From: Terribacillus sp. FSL K6-0262
Lineage (GTDB): Bacteria; Bacillota; Bacilli; Bacillales; Amphibacillaceae
Direction of reading: 5' to 3'
DNA: 64,000 bases
Assembly (NCBI RefSeq): GCF_037977385.1
Contig: NZ_CP150277.1
Span: 2,395,001 to 2,459,000 of the forward strand
Under the pieces are notes generated by a model, which did not search any database, was not told the DNA's origin, and worked only from the letters and a program-made list of their open reading frames with translations. Below, piece after piece: positions 43,250-52,607 of the stretch (positions are counted from its first letter, which is position 1; every line of letters starts with the position of its first letter). The translations under genes were made by a program, and so were the position numbers.

Positions 43250-45433
43250 TCACCCTTTTAAGCCAGTCTTGATCAATGATTTCTTTTCGGCCTGCTCATA
43301 TAGTTCCAGAATATTCTCCACTATCTGCTGGGAAGATACTGCCCCGATGATACAGAACATGAATCCGTTCAGGAAGGCGAGGCAGCTCTTTCTTTCTGAA
43401 CCAAAGATGATGCCTCTCACATCAGCTGAAGCGGGGTTCATTATTGTTGGCAATTGCTGCTCCATGCCTTTCTTTCGCATCGAGGAACCGACTAAAAATA
43501 GGTCGTTTACATCATAGGATTGCTGCTCTTTGACACGATACCGGCCTGTGATATTCAAAGATGCTGCATCTGATAGGCGGAAAGACTGAGCCAATTTCAA
43601 AATTTGTTCCATGGCAGCCTTTCGACTATTGAAATATCTGTAAGCCAGTTCAAAAATCACACTTGGATGCTGCGTCATATATAGTTCCTCCAACAGCTCT
43701 TCGTAAAGGAAAGGCTCTCCTTTCCGGAATGGCTTGCCATGGATGCTGCTGCCATTGTTGGTAGGCCAGTCACTCAGGGTTAGTTCCCCTTTTTTCAATC
43801 CTTTCTCCAGGAGTGAATACAAGAGGAGCAAGGGACCCAAACCGTCAATTGTCTGGCTCTGTGTGTTTCCTTTTTCGTAAACATTTTTATCATCCTCATC
43901 GTAAAGCCTCGCAGCGAATGAACAATCGAGCAATTCTGCCAATTCGGATGGCTCATGACTGATGGCTTGTCTGCTGGATTGTTTTAGTTGTTCCGGAAGA
44001 TAATGACTCGTTAAGCGAAAGTCACTTCCCGATACAGAACCTTTAAGCAAAATGAGGGAGTCATCAGAACAATATAACGGGATTCTTCTTGCTAGATCGT
44101 GTGCGTTATTAAACCAGCCGCCTACCTTGGAAGAAGGAATTTGCTTGATCACCTGTCTCATATATTTGCCATGCCCAAACACATAGTCAAATCCTGCATC
44201 CAAAATTTTTGGGAGGAGCTTATCGTGCAGCTGCTGACTGTTTTCACCCAAGTCTGCAACCTGCCCCAAGACCAATATCTTATTGCCCTTGTAAAACTTT
44301 TGTCTGGTACGAAAAGTGTCCAAGGCGTTCTCCATTGCTGGTATGGAAGCATTATGGGAATCATCGAGAATATCGACGGATCTTTGATCGGCGGTAGTGA
44401 GTGTTTTTAATTCCATGATTCGGTCCAGTGATTTGAAATGCAATAATTTCGGAATGAAGTGCTGCAGATCATAACCATTTTCACCCAAGTATAATAATAC
44501 GGCCAGGGTGTTCTCGATGGTGCCTTTTCCGGCCAATTTCATCTGGAATTCGTACTCATCCCCCCGATAGCAGACAGTGGCGGATGTGACATATTTATCA
44601 CTGGCGATATGCTTGAGATAAAGGTCTGCTTCGCTGCTTGTCATGCTGTATGTCCTGATTCGATCCGTTCTCTGCTTCGCTTTATCATAAAGAATATCAA
44701 ATTCCTTGGCAGCGATATCCTGGTTGATGATTGCCAAGCCATCTTTTTTCAAGCCTTCAAAGATCCTCGCTTTGAACCGTGCTATGTTCGCTGTCGAGTG
44801 AAGGGTGGATAAATGCGCCTCCCCTATGGCAGTTACGATACAAGCGTCAGGCTCGATGTTCAAGGCTTGATTCCCTCTATTATTCAAAGCATTCAAGCTT
44901 ATTTCCAATATCGCAAAATCGGGATTCGTGCATAATTTCGCACCATATAACGGAACGCCGGCTTGGGTATTATGATTGCCCCTGGTGGCTACAAGGGTAT
45001 GTTCCTCTTTCAGCAAATGCTCGAATAAAAGCCGGGTGGTGCTTTTGCCGACGGATCCAGTAATCCCGATTACGGGATTCGTCATTTTCTTTCGGGAAGC
45101 TTTGGCTAACTGGGAAATAGCCCGGTAGCTGTCCTTGACGATCAATTGAGGGATCGAGTCCTTCAATGCTGGAATGGCTTTTTCCGTGATGATTAAACTG
45201 CATTTCTCAGAATGGCCCAATATTCTTTTGTTTCCATCCACCCATTGTGTTTGTTTGTTTTTGTGGGCAGCTTCCCATCTTTTTTTGGAAATGGAGATAA
45301 AGCAGTTCCCTTTTACGGGCTGAAAATGTCTTGGTTCGATTTCAAAGTTAGTAATCAAGCAATCCTTGCTGCTGTCATCATTCCAATAATATCCATCCAA
45401 TATTTCCTGTATCTCACGTAAACTGTATCCCAT
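43250..45433 (-). CDS. MurF-like ligase fused to a degenerate carboxypeptidase-type domain
   Basis: This 727-residue protein has two parts. The first (about 1-455) has the MurF layout: LITNFEIEPRHFQPVKGNCFI as UDP-sugar-peptide domain, GITGSVGKSTT (123-133) as P-loop, GNHNTQAGVP, AIGEAHLSTLHS, and DDSHNASIPAMENALDTF. Mur ligases join an amino acid or dipeptide to a carboxylate using ATP. The second part (about 465-727) follows the order of S11 D,D-carboxypeptidases (AARLYDEDDKNVYEKGN, LLLLYSLLEKGLKKGEL, GSSIHGKPFRKGEPFLYEELLEELYM, LSDAASLNITGR) but the SxxK and SxN motifs are absent. Probably a non-housekeeping ligase with a peptide-sensing pseudo-enzyme domain. ATG at 45433 follows AAAGGA. 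Confidence 0.75.
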   Translation of the reverse strand: MGYSLREIQEILDGYYWNDDSSKDCLITNFEIEPRHFQPVKGNCFISISKKRWEAAHKNKQTQWVDGNKRILGHSEKCSLIITEKAIPALKDSIPQLIVKDSYRAISQLAKASRKKMTNPVIGITGSVGKSTTRLLFEHLLKEEHTLVATRGNHNTQAGVPLYGAKLCTNPDFAILEISLNALNNRGNQALNIEPDACIVTAIGEAHLSTLHSTANIARFKARIFEGLKKDGLAIINQDIAAKEFDILYDKAKQRTDRIRTYSMTSSEADLYLKHIASDKYVTSATVCYRGDEYEFQMKLAGKGTIENTLAVLLYLGENGYDLQHFIPKLLHFKSLDRIMELKTLTTADQRSVDILDDSHNASIPAMENALDTFRTRQKFYKGNKILVLGQVADLGENSQQLHDKLLPKILDAGFDYVFGHGKYMRQVIKQIPSSKVGGWFNNAHDLARRIPLYCSDDSLILLKGSVSGSDFRLTSHYLPEQLKQSSRQAISHEPSELAELLDCSFAARLYDEDDKNVYEKGNTQSQTIDGLGPLLLLYSLLEKGLKKGELTLSDWPTNNGSSIHGKPFRKGEPFLYEELLEELYMTQHPSVIFELAYRYFNSRKAAMEQILKLAQSFRLSDAASLNITGRYRVKEQQSYDVNDLFLVGSSMRKKGMEQQLPTIMNPASADVRGIIFGSERKSCLAFLNGFMFCIIGAVSSQQIVENILELYEQAEKKSLIKTGLKG

Positions 45434-45450
45434 CTCCAAAATCCTTTCTA

Positions 45451-45924
45451 TCAGCGAACTTTTGAGGGAATACCCTCTGTGCCTCCTGCTATTCCTAATC
45501 TTACATAAAAAGTCTTTTGATGTAATGGATTTCCCTGTATAAAAATGGCATACGCTGTTAATTCATTCGTGCAATAGCTGAGCCAATGATCATGATTCTT
45601 CCAGTAATCTTTCTCGATAAAGTGATCAAATGCTTTTTCCACAGCATCGATCCATTTCTGCTGCTTATCCAGCCGGTACAGTCTCATCAGGGCAAATGCT
45701 GCTTCTCCATCGTAGTAAATGATACGGAATCTCTCTTTCACTTGAAGGGATGGATAGTGAAGCACATGCATGAATTCCCCATTTTCCAGCTGCAAATTCA
45801 AAATCCCTTGCGCAAGCTTTTGGGCATGGGGTAGATAGGAAAAGTCATCAAATACTTCCGCTAAACCAGAGCGGAGATATTTTGAATTCGGATTGAAGAA
45901 TGTAAGCGATAAGCTGGATTTCAT
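45451..45924 (-). pseudogene. inverted N-terminal fragment of a disrupted gene
   Basis: This minus-strand frame encodes a convincing protein segment from about 45864 to 45547 (AEVFDDFSYLPHAQKLAQGI, IIYYDGEAAFALMRLYRLDK, HDHWLSYCTNELTAYA). It then runs into unrelated residues. The segment looks like alpha-helical repeat protein (toroid-type, as in AGE-family epimerases and related glycan enzymes). It ends precisely where the plus-strand frame at 45866 takes up what reads as the continuation. If the stretch 45547-45865 is turned round in place, the two form one open protein. No good ribosome site precedes this frame. Confidence 0.6.
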
Positions 45925-46255
45925 CTATCATCGGAATACCACCTTCCCTACATTTTTAGAGCTGACCCTGGCAACAAGCAAAATGATCGATCGCCTGAAG
46001 GAAACAGGACACAGCGATCTGTTGGACAGCTTCGATGAGGAAAAATTGGAAAATACGATTCATAAAAGAGCGGAATATCAGCGGAACGGTCACTTTTATC
46101 CGGAATTGGCCATGTACTGCAAGAACCCTGGCCGCATACTGGGCAGCTTCTTCATCAGACACCATTCTTTCCGCGCCCGTATAGATGACATCGAGCATTA
46201 TTTGTCAGGCTACTGCGCCTACTATCAGCGATATGCAGGGGCAAAGCAGTCATGA
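45866..46255 (+). pseudogene. C-terminal fragment of the same disrupted gene
   Basis: From 45866 the plus strand reads PERRYFEFGLKNVSDKLDFI, then YHRNTTFPTFLELTLATSKM and, near the end, GSFFIRHHSFRARIDDIEHY. This is the compact C-terminal half of a helical protein. It lacks its N-terminal portion and has no credible start or ribosome site; a TTG at 45893 lies in the middle of conserved sequence. The sortase gene follows 44 bases after its stop in the same direction. The protein family is not identified with confidence. Confidence 0.6.
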
Positions 46256-46299
46256 CGGCAATAAGCGGATGCCATTCATCTTGATCGGGAGGTAATATC

Positions 46300-46875
46300 G
46301 TGAAGATAATTGGAAATGGTCTTATCCTGGCAAGTGTCATATTGCTAGCGGTCTTCGGTTATCAATATTTTACGCAAAAGCAAGAACAAAACCATTCCTT
46401 CATTGAAGCGGAAGAAAAAATAAATGAAGAAGGGAAGGCCATCGACGAGCCCTCCATCGCAGATTTTAAAGCGGAAGAAAATGAAGCCTTTGCCATTTTG
46501 GAAGTCCCTAAATTAAAAAAATCCTTACCTATCATAGAAGGAACGGATCCAGATGATTTGAATAAAGGGGTCGGACATCTGACCGATTCCGTATATCCTG
46601 GACAAAAGGAACAAATTGTTTTGTCGGGGCATCGTGATACTGTTTTCCGGAGCTTCGGCGAGTTGGAGCTGGGAGATCGATTTATCGTGAAGATGCCTTA
46701 TGGTACCTACACCTATGAAATCAAAAGCACCGACATCGTACCCGAGGATGATACAACAGTGATTCGCAAAATGGGGGAGGAAGTATTGGTAGTCACTACT
46801 TGCTATCCATTTCACTACGTGGGCAGCGCACCGGAAAGGTTCATCTTTTACGCTTATCCTGTCGCCGAATCATGA
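46300..46875 (+). CDS. class D sortase
   Basis: This 191-residue transpeptidase has an N-terminal membrane anchor (about 4-22), and the sortase core with catalytic His111 in LSGHRDT, Cys168 in VVTTCYPF and Arg180 in SAPERFIFYA. Spacing and the TTCYPFHYVGSAPERF segment fit class D (YhcS/SrtD-like). It joins LPxTG-type proteins to peptidoglycan. GGGAGGTAATATC precedes the GTG. No protein with an LPxTG sorting signal was found in the window, so substrates must be elsewhere. Confidence 0.88.
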   Translation: MKIIGNGLILASVILLAVFGYQYFTQKQEQNHSFIEAEEKINEEGKAIDEPSIADFKAEENEAFAILEVPKLKKSLPIIEGTDPDDLNKGVGHLTDSVYPGQKEQIVLSGHRDTVFRSFGELELGDRFIVKMPYGTYTYEIKSTDIVPEDDTTVIRKMGEEVLVVTTCYPFHYVGSAPERFIFYAYPVAES

Positions 46876-46976
46876 TCAGTCATGACAAAATTCAGCCGGC
46901 AGCGGATACTGTCGGCGTTCCTTTGCTTGGAATCAGCGCGTGATGGAAACAAAATGTCAGGAACTTTGACGGGTGG

Positions 46977-47008
46977 ACACCTTGCTGCACTGCAGGGTGC
47001 TTTTTTTC
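46977..47008 (+). terminator. terminator after sortase gene
   Basis: CACCTTGC (46978-46985) pairs with GCAGGGTG (one G-U) and TTTTTTT follows at 47001-47007. Confidence 0.75.
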
Positions 47009-47135
47009 TGTGTGGAAATGAATCTATTATACTATTAAAAATTGTAAATGCAGTTACAAAAGTGCTAGATTTCACCACAAAATTCTGCGAGTTTTGTTAT
47101 AATTGAAACAACAAAGCTGGAAAAGGTTGATAGTG

Positions 47136-49673
47136 ATGCAGGAACAACAAGCTAGTCAGAATGAAGTGACAAAATCGGCTGTAACTGTCGGTCAAATGAG
47201 AATAGAACGGATTAAGCCCGGCAGTGTCTGGACGAGGATCGAGACATGTAAGCTGACGGCGGTGACGGCTCCCTCCGGCTATGGCAAGACGACCATGCTG
47301 CAGGAGTGGGCAGCACGGACGCATTTGGACGTGGGCTGGGTCAGCTTGGAGGAAGAAGATATCCAGCGAGTCCCTTTCTGGAAGAAGCTGATCCTGCATA
47401 TGCCAGGTTTGCCGGAACAGGATCGGAAAAATTTATTGGATATCATACAGTCTGCTTCCTATTCGCCGACTCATTTCATTGCAACATGGTGTGCTTGCTT
47501 GCGTAATCATCAAGTCACCGGTGCATTGATCATCGATGATTTTCATTTGATGACAAATTCCAACGAATTATATGAAATGACAACATTATTGGAAGAGATG
47601 CCGGATACATTCCACATCATCGTTTCGGGGCAGTTCTTTCCCGGCCTGTCTTTAAAACGCCTATCGCGGCAGCGTCAGGTACTGCAAATAACAAAGTGCG
47701 ATCTTATCTTTACAGAAGAAGAGATCGCATCGTACATCAGGAATCATCTGCAAAAGGAGCCGACCGAAGCGGCAGTCCGGGATATCATGCAGCAGACGCA
47801 GGGCTGGGCTGCCGGTATCCAGCTGATCCACATGTACGAGCAGTTCCAGGAGGATTATTCCGAGCTGATGTTTTCGAATGTCATGGTCGCAAGGCAGCTG
47901 ATACAGGAAATTGTCTATAGTCTGCATGAAAATGAGCGGAATTACTTGCTGTCCACCTCCATCTTGAATGTGATGCATGTTCGCTTATGCGATTATATTG
48001 CCGGTACAAGGCGCGGCCGCGTGGTGATGAGAAGATTAAGGGATCAAGGCTTGCTGAATGAACTGCAGGATGAGCCGGGCTGGTTCACCTATAACAAGCA
48101 TCTCCGTACATATTTGAAAGAAATGCTCGATATGCAGAATATCGATGTCAAGGAATTGTATAAACGGGCCAGTATCTGGCATGAAAATGAGCAGATGCTG
48201 CTTACGGCCATTCAATATGCTTGGAAGGCTGGTGATCACACACGTGTCAGACAGCTCCTGATCAAAGCAGCTCCCCGCCTTCTCCAGGAAGGGCGCATCG
48301 ATCAGCTGCAGGAATGGATCAATAAGCTGCCGCGCAAATATATTTACCAGATGGAACTTGGTATCATCTATGGCTGGGTGGAGTGCCTCCGTTATCAGCC
48401 GAAGGTGGCCCAGCGGCATGCCCATATGATAGAGGAGCAGCTGCTTCGCCGCGAATTGCAGTTCAGTGAAGAGGAAGAGAAACGGCATTTTGCTGATTTG
48501 TATACATTGAAAAGCTTCATTTCCCTATTGGAGGATGATGTGAAAAGTACGATGGATTATGCCAGCAAGGCACTGGTATACAGTAAGGATTCCAGCAGAT
48601 ACTTTTCACATTCCTTCGATTATAATCGGCATGACGCCACCATCCTTCATTCCCCGCTTGGAGGAGGCGGTGATTTGCGGGCGGTCCAGCGTGTCTATGA
48701 AAGTTTGGCGCACACGATTTCAGGCGAATCCGTGTTCAGCGGCTATTATCATCTGAGTCTGGCCGAGCTTGCCTATGAATGGGGAATGTCGGCCAAAGCG
48801 AAAAGTCACTTGGGAAAAGCGTTGTCCATTGCGGATTTATTCGGATTGCCAGGTCTGCTCGTCCCTGCATACATATTGAAATCCCGTCATGAATTGGAGC
48901 AGCAAGGTGATGCACAATCGGCCAAGGTGACGCTGAACAGGCTGAAGGACATGCTGACAAGGAGCAATGCTTCGGCAGATTGGTTCAAGAAAGCAGAAGC
49001 GGCAAGGATTCATATAGCGATCGATCAAGGTGATACGAAAAGGATACATAATTGGCTGACGCTGTTTTTCATGCAGGAGCCTCCGATTGAACAAAAAACC
49101 TTGTTTGAATACATGACCCTCATATGGGCTTATACAGCACTCGGTGAAGTCGAAGCAACACAGAGATATATCAAGAAGCTGCTGCCGCTTGTCAAATTCA
49201 GCAATCGGATCAGTGCAGGGATCGAATTGCATATCATCCAAGCGATACTGCTGTATCCAGCTGATAAGCAGCAAGCCCTCCTTTCCTTGAAAGAAGCACT
49301 GCGTCTCAGCGCTGATCATAAATATCTGCGCACCTTCTGGCGGGCCGGCGAGACGGTGCGCGATATGCTGCATGAACTGCTGTCATCAGGCAGTGTGGCG
49401 AAAAGGCAGCAGAAGTATGTGGAACAGATCCTGTCGTATTGGTCCGAGGAAACCGATGATCAAAAGCTGCAAAGCAGGCTGACAACCAGGGAATTGCAGC
49501 TTGTCTATCACTTGCAGCTTGGCAAACGGAACAATGAGATAGCCCAGGAGCTTGATTTATCACTCGGTACCGTCAAGGTCTATTTCCACCGGATATATGA
49601 AAAGCTTGGTGTGAAAAATCGCAAGCAAGCGAAGGAAATTGCCGCTGGTCTTGATTTCTCCGCTATTTTGTAA
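47136..49673 (+). CDS. MalT-type LuxR family transcriptional regulator
   Basis: This 845-residue STAND-class ATPase regulator has Walker A TAPSGYGKTTM (about 43-53), Walker B ALIIDDFHLM, a long TPR-like helical middle, and a C-terminal LuxR helix-turn-helix (LTTRELQLVYHLQLGKRNNEIAQELDLSLGTVKVYFHRIYEKL, about 780-822). Such regulators bind an inducer and ATP, oligomerise and activate promoters; the inducer and target are unknown. ATG at 47136 follows AAAAGGTTG. A longer frame starts with a TTG overlapping the likely -10 TATAAT (47098-47103). It has no adjacent transporter or enzyme genes that would reveal its role. Confidence 0.85.
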   Translation: MQEQQASQNEVTKSAVTVGQMRIERIKPGSVWTRIETCKLTAVTAPSGYGKTTMLQEWAARTHLDVGWVSLEEEDIQRVPFWKKLILHMPGLPEQDRKNLLDIIQSASYSPTHFIATWCACLRNHQVTGALIIDDFHLMTNSNELYEMTTLLEEMPDTFHIIVSGQFFPGLSLKRLSRQRQVLQITKCDLIFTEEEIASYIRNHLQKEPTEAAVRDIMQQTQGWAAGIQLIHMYEQFQEDYSELMFSNVMVARQLIQEIVYSLHENERNYLLSTSILNVMHVRLCDYIAGTRRGRVVMRRLRDQGLLNELQDEPGWFTYNKHLRTYLKEMLDMQNIDVKELYKRASIWHENEQMLLTAIQYAWKAGDHTRVRQLLIKAAPRLLQEGRIDQLQEWINKLPRKYIYQMELGIIYGWVECLRYQPKVAQRHAHMIEEQLLRRELQFSEEEEKRHFADLYTLKSFISLLEDDVKSTMDYASKALVYSKDSSRYFSHSFDYNRHDATILHSPLGGGGDLRAVQRVYESLAHTISGESVFSGYYHLSLAELAYEWGMSAKAKSHLGKALSIADLFGLPGLLVPAYILKSRHELEQQGDAQSAKVTLNRLKDMLTRSNASADWFKKAEAARIHIAIDQGDTKRIHNWLTLFFMQEPPIEQKTLFEYMTLIWAYTALGEVEATQRYIKKLLPLVKFSNRISAGIELHIIQAILLYPADKQQALLSLKEALRLSADHKYLRTFWRAGETVRDMLHELLSSGSVAKRQQKYVEQILSYWSEETDDQKLQSRLTTRELQLVYHLQLGKRNNEIAQELDLSLGTVKVYFHRIYEKLGVKNRKQAKEIAAGLDFSAIL

Positions 49674-49763
49674 AGAAGCAATGATATTTGCGGATTTATG
49701 CTGAATGGAGGATTTTTTTGTAGTAGAATGGAAGAAATGGAAAATGCGGAAGGAGGCGGCACC

Positions 49764-50159
49764 TTGCTGCAGGCTGTGCATCATATTGCAATCATTTGTT
49801 CGGATTATGCAGAATCCAAACGCTTTTATACCGAAATATTGGGGCTGCGGATCATTCGGGAAGTGTACCGTGAGGAGCGTGATTCATATAAACTGGATCT
49901 TGCCCTCGGAGATACCTACGTCATTGAACTATTTTCCTTCCCGAATCCTCCGGAGCGGCCGAGTTATCCGGAAGCAGCGGGATTGCGCCACCTTGCATTC
50001 TCCGTGGATGACGTCGAAAAAGAAGTGGCCCGTCTTCGGGACATGGGTGTGAAGACGGAGCCAGTCCGGGTCGATCCTTTTACAGAAAAAGCATTCACAT
50101 TCTTCCAGGATCCGGATGGCTTGCCGATCGAGCTGTATGAAGAGGGGGCCTCGGTGTGA
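49764..50159 (+). CDS. VOC family (glyoxalase-fold) protein
   Basis: This 131-residue protein has two beta-alpha-beta-beta-beta modules: AVHHIAIICSDYAESKRFYTEILGLRIIREVYR in the first and AGLRHLAFSVDDVEKEV ... FFQDPDGLPIELYE in the second. The metal-type ligands are His (HHIA), Glu (VIELFSF), His (LRHLAF) and Glu (IELYE). It closely resembles B. subtilis YwkD, whose role is not established. TTG at 49764 follows GGAAGGAGG and gives the family length; a longer frame from 49698 is not supported. Its stop overlaps the next start. Confidence 0.82.
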   Translation: MLQAVHHIAIICSDYAESKRFYTEILGLRIIREVYREERDSYKLDLALGDTYVIELFSFPNPPERPSYPEAAGLRHLAFSVDDVEKEVARLRDMGVKTEPVRVDPFTEKAFTFFQDPDGLPIELYEEGASV

Positions 50160-50866
50160 AAAAGGAGACAATGCTGATTGGGACATTCATCGTTTTCCTT
50201 GGTATCGCAGTTTCTGCTTTCTTCTATGTACAGAACAAATCGGTGACGAGCAATTCCCTGAAGGCGAATGAGCAGAAAGAGCAATCCTATGCTGCCAAGG
50301 CAAAGGTGACAGAGGAGCCTAAGGAACTGAAAGCCGAGCACATCGAAGGGGAATTTGCCCTTCAGAAAGAAATGATCACAGATGAAGAAAAGGAAGCTGC
50401 CGGACCAGAACCCGAGGTACAGGAAGAGGAAGTGCTGACGACCGAAGAACCAGTCATCGCAGAAGATGACACGGAAGAAGTCGATGGCTCTGATTCCACT
50501 TACCAAGCACCTGCCCCGAGCTATACTGCACCAGTGGGCGGATCATCAGGCAGTTCCCCGAGTTATAGCGGCAGCTCTGGCAGTTCCGGCAGCTATAGCG
50601 GCGGCGGAACTTCAGGCAGCAGGGGATCATCAGGCAGCAGTTCCGGCAGCAATGGATCTTCCAAAGAGCCGGAAGAGGAAAAATCGGCAGATCCAGCGAC
50701 TGCCCCTCCTGAAGAAAAGGAAGGACCAGCAGCAAAACCTGATACAACCCCGAAGCCGGCTGAGGATGAGCCGGACGAGGAAACGGTACAGGAGCAAGAG
50801 CCTGCACCAGAGCCTGAGCCCGATGTCCCTGCCGGAGACGATGAAGAAATCCAGGCAGTTGGATGA
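50156..50866 (+). CDS. membrane-anchored Ser/Gly- and Glu/Pro-rich low-complexity protein
   Basis: This 236-residue protein has one N-terminal membrane segment (MLIGTFIVFLGIAVSAFFYV) and no recognised domain. The rest is low complexity: an acidic stretch to about residue 115, a Ser/Gly/Tyr block (SSGSSPSYSGSSGSSGSYSG) to about 165, and a Glu/Pro/Ala-rich tail. It looks like an extracellular spacer or wall-spanning region. It ends EEIQAVG with no sorting signal. Its GTG overlaps the VOC gene stop; an ATG after AAGGAG 15 bases on is an alternative. Confidence 0.65.
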   Translation: MKKETMLIGTFIVFLGIAVSAFFYVQNKSVTSNSLKANEQKEQSYAAKAKVTEEPKELKAEHIEGEFALQKEMITDEEKEAAGPEPEVQEEEVLTTEEPVIAEDDTEEVDGSDSTYQAPAPSYTAPVGGSSGSSPSYSGSSGSSGSYSGGGTSGSRGSSGSSSGSNGSSKEPEEEKSADPATAPPEEKEGPAAKPDTTPKPAEDEPDEETVQEQEPAPEPEPDVPAGDDEEIQAVG

Positions 50867-50874
50867 TGCCGTAT

Positions 50875-50901
50875 AGTCGCACATTTGTGCGGCTTTTCTT
50901 T
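50875..50901 (+). terminator. terminator after low-complexity protein gene
   Basis: AGTCGCACA (50875-50883) pairs with TGTGCGGCT (50886-50894, one G-U) and is followed by TTTCTTTT. Confidence 0.7.
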
Positions 50902-50972
50902 TAGCGACTATGTTATGTTGGCTGCTCTATGGGTAATATGGAGAGAAAGGCTTTCACATGAGGGGAGTAGTT

Positions 50973-52520
50973 ATGAAAACAAGGTACTATGCCATCATTG
51001 ATATTGGATCCAATACAATGCGTCTTGTCGTATATTTGCGTGACAAGAACGGAAGAATCAAAGAAAAAGAGAATGTAAAGGTCGTCGCGCGTCTGCGCAA
51101 TTATTTGACAGCAGAAGGAATCCTTGATGGGCAAGGGATCCGGATATTGCTTAAGACATTGCACAGCTTCCAGGAAGTGACACGCTATTATGAATTGGAA
51201 GAGACGACCTGTGTGGCGACTGCTACGGTTCGGCATGCGAAGAATCAGCAGGATATATTGGATATGGTGGCAAAAGAGACGGACTTCACCATCCGGGTCC
51301 TTTCGGATTATGAAGAAGCGTATCTAGGCTACTTGGCAGTGACGAACAGCATGCCATTCCAGGATGGGATCACGATAGATATCGGCGGCGGCAGTACCGA
51401 GCTGACATATTTCAAGGATCGGCAGCTGCAGTTCTATCATAGCTTCCCATTCGGGGCCCTGTCGCTGAAGCGGCAGTTTGTCGCCGGGGATAAGCCGACA
51501 GCAGAGGAGCTGGATCAGATTCATACGTATGTATACGGGCAGCTGCAGACCTTGGAATGGCTGGCGGACAAACAGCTGCCTGTCATCGCCATCGGCGGAA
51601 GCGCACGGAATGTGGTCCAAATACACCAGGAAAAGGTGGGCTATCCTTTAGCAGGACTGCATCAATACAAGATGAAGAAGCAGGATATCGAGGATATGGA
51701 AGCAGAGCTTGCTCCGCTGGACTTTGCGGAACTGCAGAAGGTCGATGGCCTCTCGAAGGATAGGGCTGATATCATCCTCCCGGCGATGCAAGTATTCCGC
51801 TGCCTGCTTGATATCGTAGGTACGACGGATTTCGTCCTCAGCCGCAAAGGCTTGCGGGATGGTTTGCTCTATGAGGTGCTCAGGCGCCGGGATCAGATGA
51901 CATTGTTCGCCGATGTGCTGGAACGCAGCTTCGAGGAATTGGCGAAGGATTTCGAGATTGACCGTGCGCATGCGCTGGAGCGGCAGGGGACAGCCTTGCA
52001 GCTGGCGGAGCTGGTGGAGGGCCTTGGCCTTGCGGAATGGAATGCAAACGATAAGTTCCTCGTCAGGTATGCAGCTTTTGTATATAATATCGGGGCTTAT
52101 ATCGATACGGAATCCGGAAACCAGCATACGTTTTACCTCCTTGCCAATCGGACGATCGATGGTTTGCTGCATAAGGATCGAATCATCCTGGCGCTGCTGG
52201 CGTCCTTTAAGAACAAGTCCTTCTATAATCGGAATGCAGAAGTGTTCCGATCCTGGTTCAAGGGGGAGGAGCTGGCCCATTATCGTTTGCTGGGAGCCAT
52301 CATAAAGCTTGCCAACAGCCTGCATGCGACAAAGCGGAATATCGTCGCGGGCATCGAGCTGCAGGATGAAGGGGGGGATTTGGTGCTTATCGTGACATGC
52401 AATAAGGACTGGCAGGCAGAAAAGTACCAAGTCGAAAAACAGAAGAAGCATCTCGAAAAACAGCTGCGGCGAAATATCCAGCTTGTTTTCCGGGAAGATG
52501 CACATTCCAATATAAGCTAA
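50973..52520 (+). CDS. ppx: Ppx/GppA exopolyphosphatase
   Basis: This 515-residue protein of the ASKHA fold has IIDIGSNTMRLV (about 8-19) as phosphate loop 1, TATVRHAKNQ, and ITIDIGGGSTELTYF (about 133-147), where the Glu acts in catalysis. The C-terminal half is an HD-type helical region. It removes phosphate from polyphosphate ends or from pppGpp. The ATG at 50973 follows GAGGGGAGTAG; an upstream ATG at 50958 overlaps that site. It precedes ppk on the same strand, a standard polyphosphate pair. Confidence 0.9.
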   Translation: MKTRYYAIIDIGSNTMRLVVYLRDKNGRIKEKENVKVVARLRNYLTAEGILDGQGIRILLKTLHSFQEVTRYYELEETTCVATATVRHAKNQQDILDMVAKETDFTIRVLSDYEEAYLGYLAVTNSMPFQDGITIDIGGGSTELTYFKDRQLQFYHSFPFGALSLKRQFVAGDKPTAEELDQIHTYVYGQLQTLEWLADKQLPVIAIGGSARNVVQIHQEKVGYPLAGLHQYKMKKQDIEDMEAELAPLDFAELQKVDGLSKDRADIILPAMQVFRCLLDIVGTTDFVLSRKGLRDGLLYEVLRRRDQMTLFADVLERSFEELAKDFEIDRAHALERQGTALQLAELVEGLGLAEWNANDKFLVRYAAFVYNIGAYIDTESGNQHTFYLLANRTIDGLLHKDRIILALLASFKNKSFYNRNAEVFRSWFKGEELAHYRLLGAIIKLANSLHATKRNIVAGIELQDEGGDLVLIVTCNKDWQAEKYQVEKQKKHLEKQLRRNIQLVFREDAHSNIS

Positions 52521-52607
52521 AAAATTACAAAAACTTCATAAAATCTCATGATTAGCTGCTGATATACTAAAATTGATAGAATATTGTCGAAAAGTGGTGC
52601 ATGGAAA

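Noticed and set aside
45530-45880. Invertase-type inverted repeats flanking the inverted segment
   Set aside because: The sequences around 45547 and 45865 share no convincing inverted match by eye, so a phase-variable switch is not claimed.
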